Assembly (NCBI GenBank): GCA_030039655.1
Contig: JASHVC010000548.1
Span: 1 to 7,444, forward strand
From: Xanthobacteraceae bacterium
Lineage (GTDB): Bacteria > Pseudomonadota > Alphaproteobacteria > Rhizobiales > Xanthobacteraceae
Length of the DNA stretch: 7,444 bases
Reading direction: 5' to 3'
The translations under genes and the position numbers were made by a program. Position 1 is the first letter of the stretch, and each line of letters starts with the position of its first letter. This document shows positions 6,516-7,444 of this stretch, piece after piece. A model generated the notes under the pieces. That model was not told the origin of the DNA, searched no databases, and saw only the letters and a program-made list of their open reading frames with translations.

Positions 6516-6544
6516 GGTCGCTGGGTCAAGCCCGGCGGCGATGA
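6516..6544. repeat. second, diverged copy of the intergenic repeat, inverted relative to the first
   Basis: The plus strand here (ctgggtcaagcccggc at its core) aligns with the minus strand of the 6427-6449 unit (ccggatcaagtccggc), sharing the ggRtcaagYccggc core and a trailing atga. The two copies thus flank about 65 bp in inverted orientation. The rest of the 137-bp gap between fahA and the next gene shows no gene. A weak TTGCCG-17-CATGCT pair (6480-6508, plus strand) is the only promoter candidate I see for the rightward gene. Confidence 0.5.
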
Positions 6545-6546
6545 AT

Positions 6547-6552
6547 GAGGGG
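6547..6552 (+). promoter_or_regulatory. Shine-Dalgarno candidate deciding the MmgE/PrpD start
   Basis: Gagggg precedes the ATG at 6556, with 5 bases between gagg and the start. An in-frame ATG at 6541 lies inside the repeat copy and has no such site, so 6556 is preferred. Confidence 0.5.
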
Positions 6553-6555
6553 TTC

Positions 6556-7444
6556 ATGGGGAGCGTAATCGGCGAGCTTGCGTCCTTTGTCACCGGAGCG
6601 AAGGCGTCGGCCCTGCCGGCGGTGGAGCGCGAGCGGCTTGCGCTGCATCTCACCGATACGGTGGTCGCGGCGCTCGCGGGCGCCTGCATTCCCGAGGGCA
6701 AGGCGCTGCGGAATTTCGGCGACGCTCAGGCTCTCGCCAACCGAATCGGACGGCGCGCGGCGGTCATTCGACTGACCGAGATCGACGATATTCATTTGCC
6801 GTCGTGCACTACGCCGAGCGCCGGAATCGTGCCGGTGGCGCTGACGCTCGCTGCCTCCGCGCAAAACTTCGACGCCGAGGAGATCGCCAGCGCGATCTGG
6901 GCTGGCACTGAGATCACGACCCGCATCGGCGTCGCGGCGGGCGGGCCGCAAATCCTTTATCGTGGCATCTGGCCGACCTATCTTGCGGCGCCGGTAGGGG
7001 CGGCCGCGGCGGCGGCGCGCTTGTTTGGACTGGACGAAGCACGTACCGGCCACGCGTTGTCGCTGGCCTTCATGCTCATGGCGGGCGGCGTCGGCCGCAT
7101 TCACGGTGCGCCGTCCGGCCGCTGGTTCCTCTACGCGAATGCCGTGGCGGGGGGCGTCGCCGCCGCCGAAGCGGCGCGGGCGGGTTATCGCGGCGATCCG
7201 CAACTCCTGGACAAGAATTGGCTGGCGGACACTCATGGCATCACGCTCGACCGCGCGCGGATGACAGAGGGACTCGGTAAGGGCTCAGTGTATGGGGCGC
7301 TAAGCATTAAGCCGTTCTGCTCGGCCAAGCAGGCGATTGCTGCCGTGGAAGCGTTCCGGGCGATCGTGCGCGAGGAGAAGGTCGGCAACGATGCAATCAC
7401 CAAAATACGGGTGCACGTGCCGCCCGCCTATGCGGGGATGATCG
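6556..7444 (+). CDS. MmgE/PrpD-family protein, 5' part (3' end outside window)
   Basis: The frame is open from the ATG at 6556 through 296 codons to the window edge; family members are usually about 440-480 residues. The family includes 2-methylcitrate dehydratase PrpD and cis-aconitate decarboxylase, which add or remove small groups on carboxylic acids without a metal cluster. Family landmarks by eye: an N-terminal helical region (ERERLALHLTDTVVAALAGA), EIDDIHLPSCTTPSAGIVPVALTLA (75-99), AIWAGTEITTRIG (113-125), AAAAAARLFGLD (149-160), NAVAGGVAAAEAARAGYRG (195-213) and LSIKPFCSAKQAIAAVEA (249-266). Several positions that are catalytic in cis-aconitate decarboxylase are changed: Thr86 for His, Trp139 for His, Arg189 for Lys. 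Lys252 and Asp77/78 are kept. This suggests a divergent subfamily with another substrate or reaction. An in-frame ATG at 6541 is a less likely start. Divergent from fahA; the function is unknown. Confidence 0.82.
   Translation, partial: MGSVIGELASFVTGAKASALPAVERERLALHLTDTVVAALAGACIPEGKALRNFGDAQALANRIGRRAAVIRLTEIDDIHLPSCTTPSAGIVPVALTLAASAQNFDAEEIASAIWAGTEITTRIGVAAGGPQILYRGIWPTYLAAPVGAAAAAARLFGLDEARTGHALSLAFMLMAGGVGRIHGAPSGRWFLYANAVAGGVAAAEAARAGYRGDPQLLDKNWLADTHGITLDRARMTEGLGKGSVYGALSIKPFCSAKQAIAAVEAFRAIVREEKVGNDAITKIRVHVPPAYAGMI

Noticed and set aside
6249..6701. minus-strand frame containing AWIAGSSPAMTE
   Set aside because: It runs through the intergenic repeat and across two real genes; this peptide is a known type of spurious translation of palindromic repeats.
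6526..7236. 236-codon minus-strand reading frame
   Set aside because: It is antisense to the MmgE/PrpD gene and has no family motifs.

Overview
The window looks like a catabolic accessory region of an alphaproteobacterium, most likely in the Bradyrhizobium/Rhodopseudomonas/Xanthobacteraceae part of the Hyphomicrobiales (Rhizobiales). I infer this from the high GC, the GC-rich third codon positions, an orphan Bug-type (tripartite tricarboxylate transporter) receptor, a MmgE/PrpD protein, and short palindromic intergenic repeats of the 'tccggcaatgac' and 'ccctctccc...gggagaggg' kinds that I recall as common in these genomes. The taxon is an inference. No 16S or other phylogenetic marker is present.

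Layout, left to right: (1) the 3' part of a CocE/NonD-type alpha/beta-hydrolase (+), open at the left edge; (2) a 237-bp gap holding a nested inverted repeat; (3) a Nu-class-like (YfcG/YghU-type) glutathione S-transferase (-), convergent with the hydrolase; (4) a 187-bp divergent control region with a good -35/-10 candidate for the GST gene and a perfect 8-bp-arm palindrome; (5) a two-gene operon (+), a periplasmic Bug solute receptor followed after 3 bp by an IlvD/EDD-family sugar-acid dehydratase close to L-arabinonate dehydratase; (6) a 35-bp convergent gap with a terminator-like hairpin; (7) a full-length fumarylacetoacetase (-); (8) a 137-bp divergent gap built of repeat units; (9) the 5' part of a MmgE/PrpD-family protein (+), open at the right edge.

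The genes fit small-molecule degradation. The receptor probably captures a carboxylate or sugar acid in the periplasm, and the dehydratase would turn an aldonic acid into a 2-keto-3-deoxy acid. The fumarylacetoacetase hydrolyses a beta-diketo acid, classically fumarylacetoacetate from tyrosine, but no other homogentisate-pathway gene is visible. The hydrolase, GST and MmgE/PrpD protein look like separate transcription units, because strand changes at almost every gene. I see no phage, IS, CRISPR, tRNA or rRNA sequence, and no clear new multigene system. The items most worth a second look are the MmgE/PrpD protein that lacks several canonical active-site residues, the hydrolase without the usual catalytic Asp motif, the nested palindromes, and the hairpin sitting where the fahA ribosome binding site should be.
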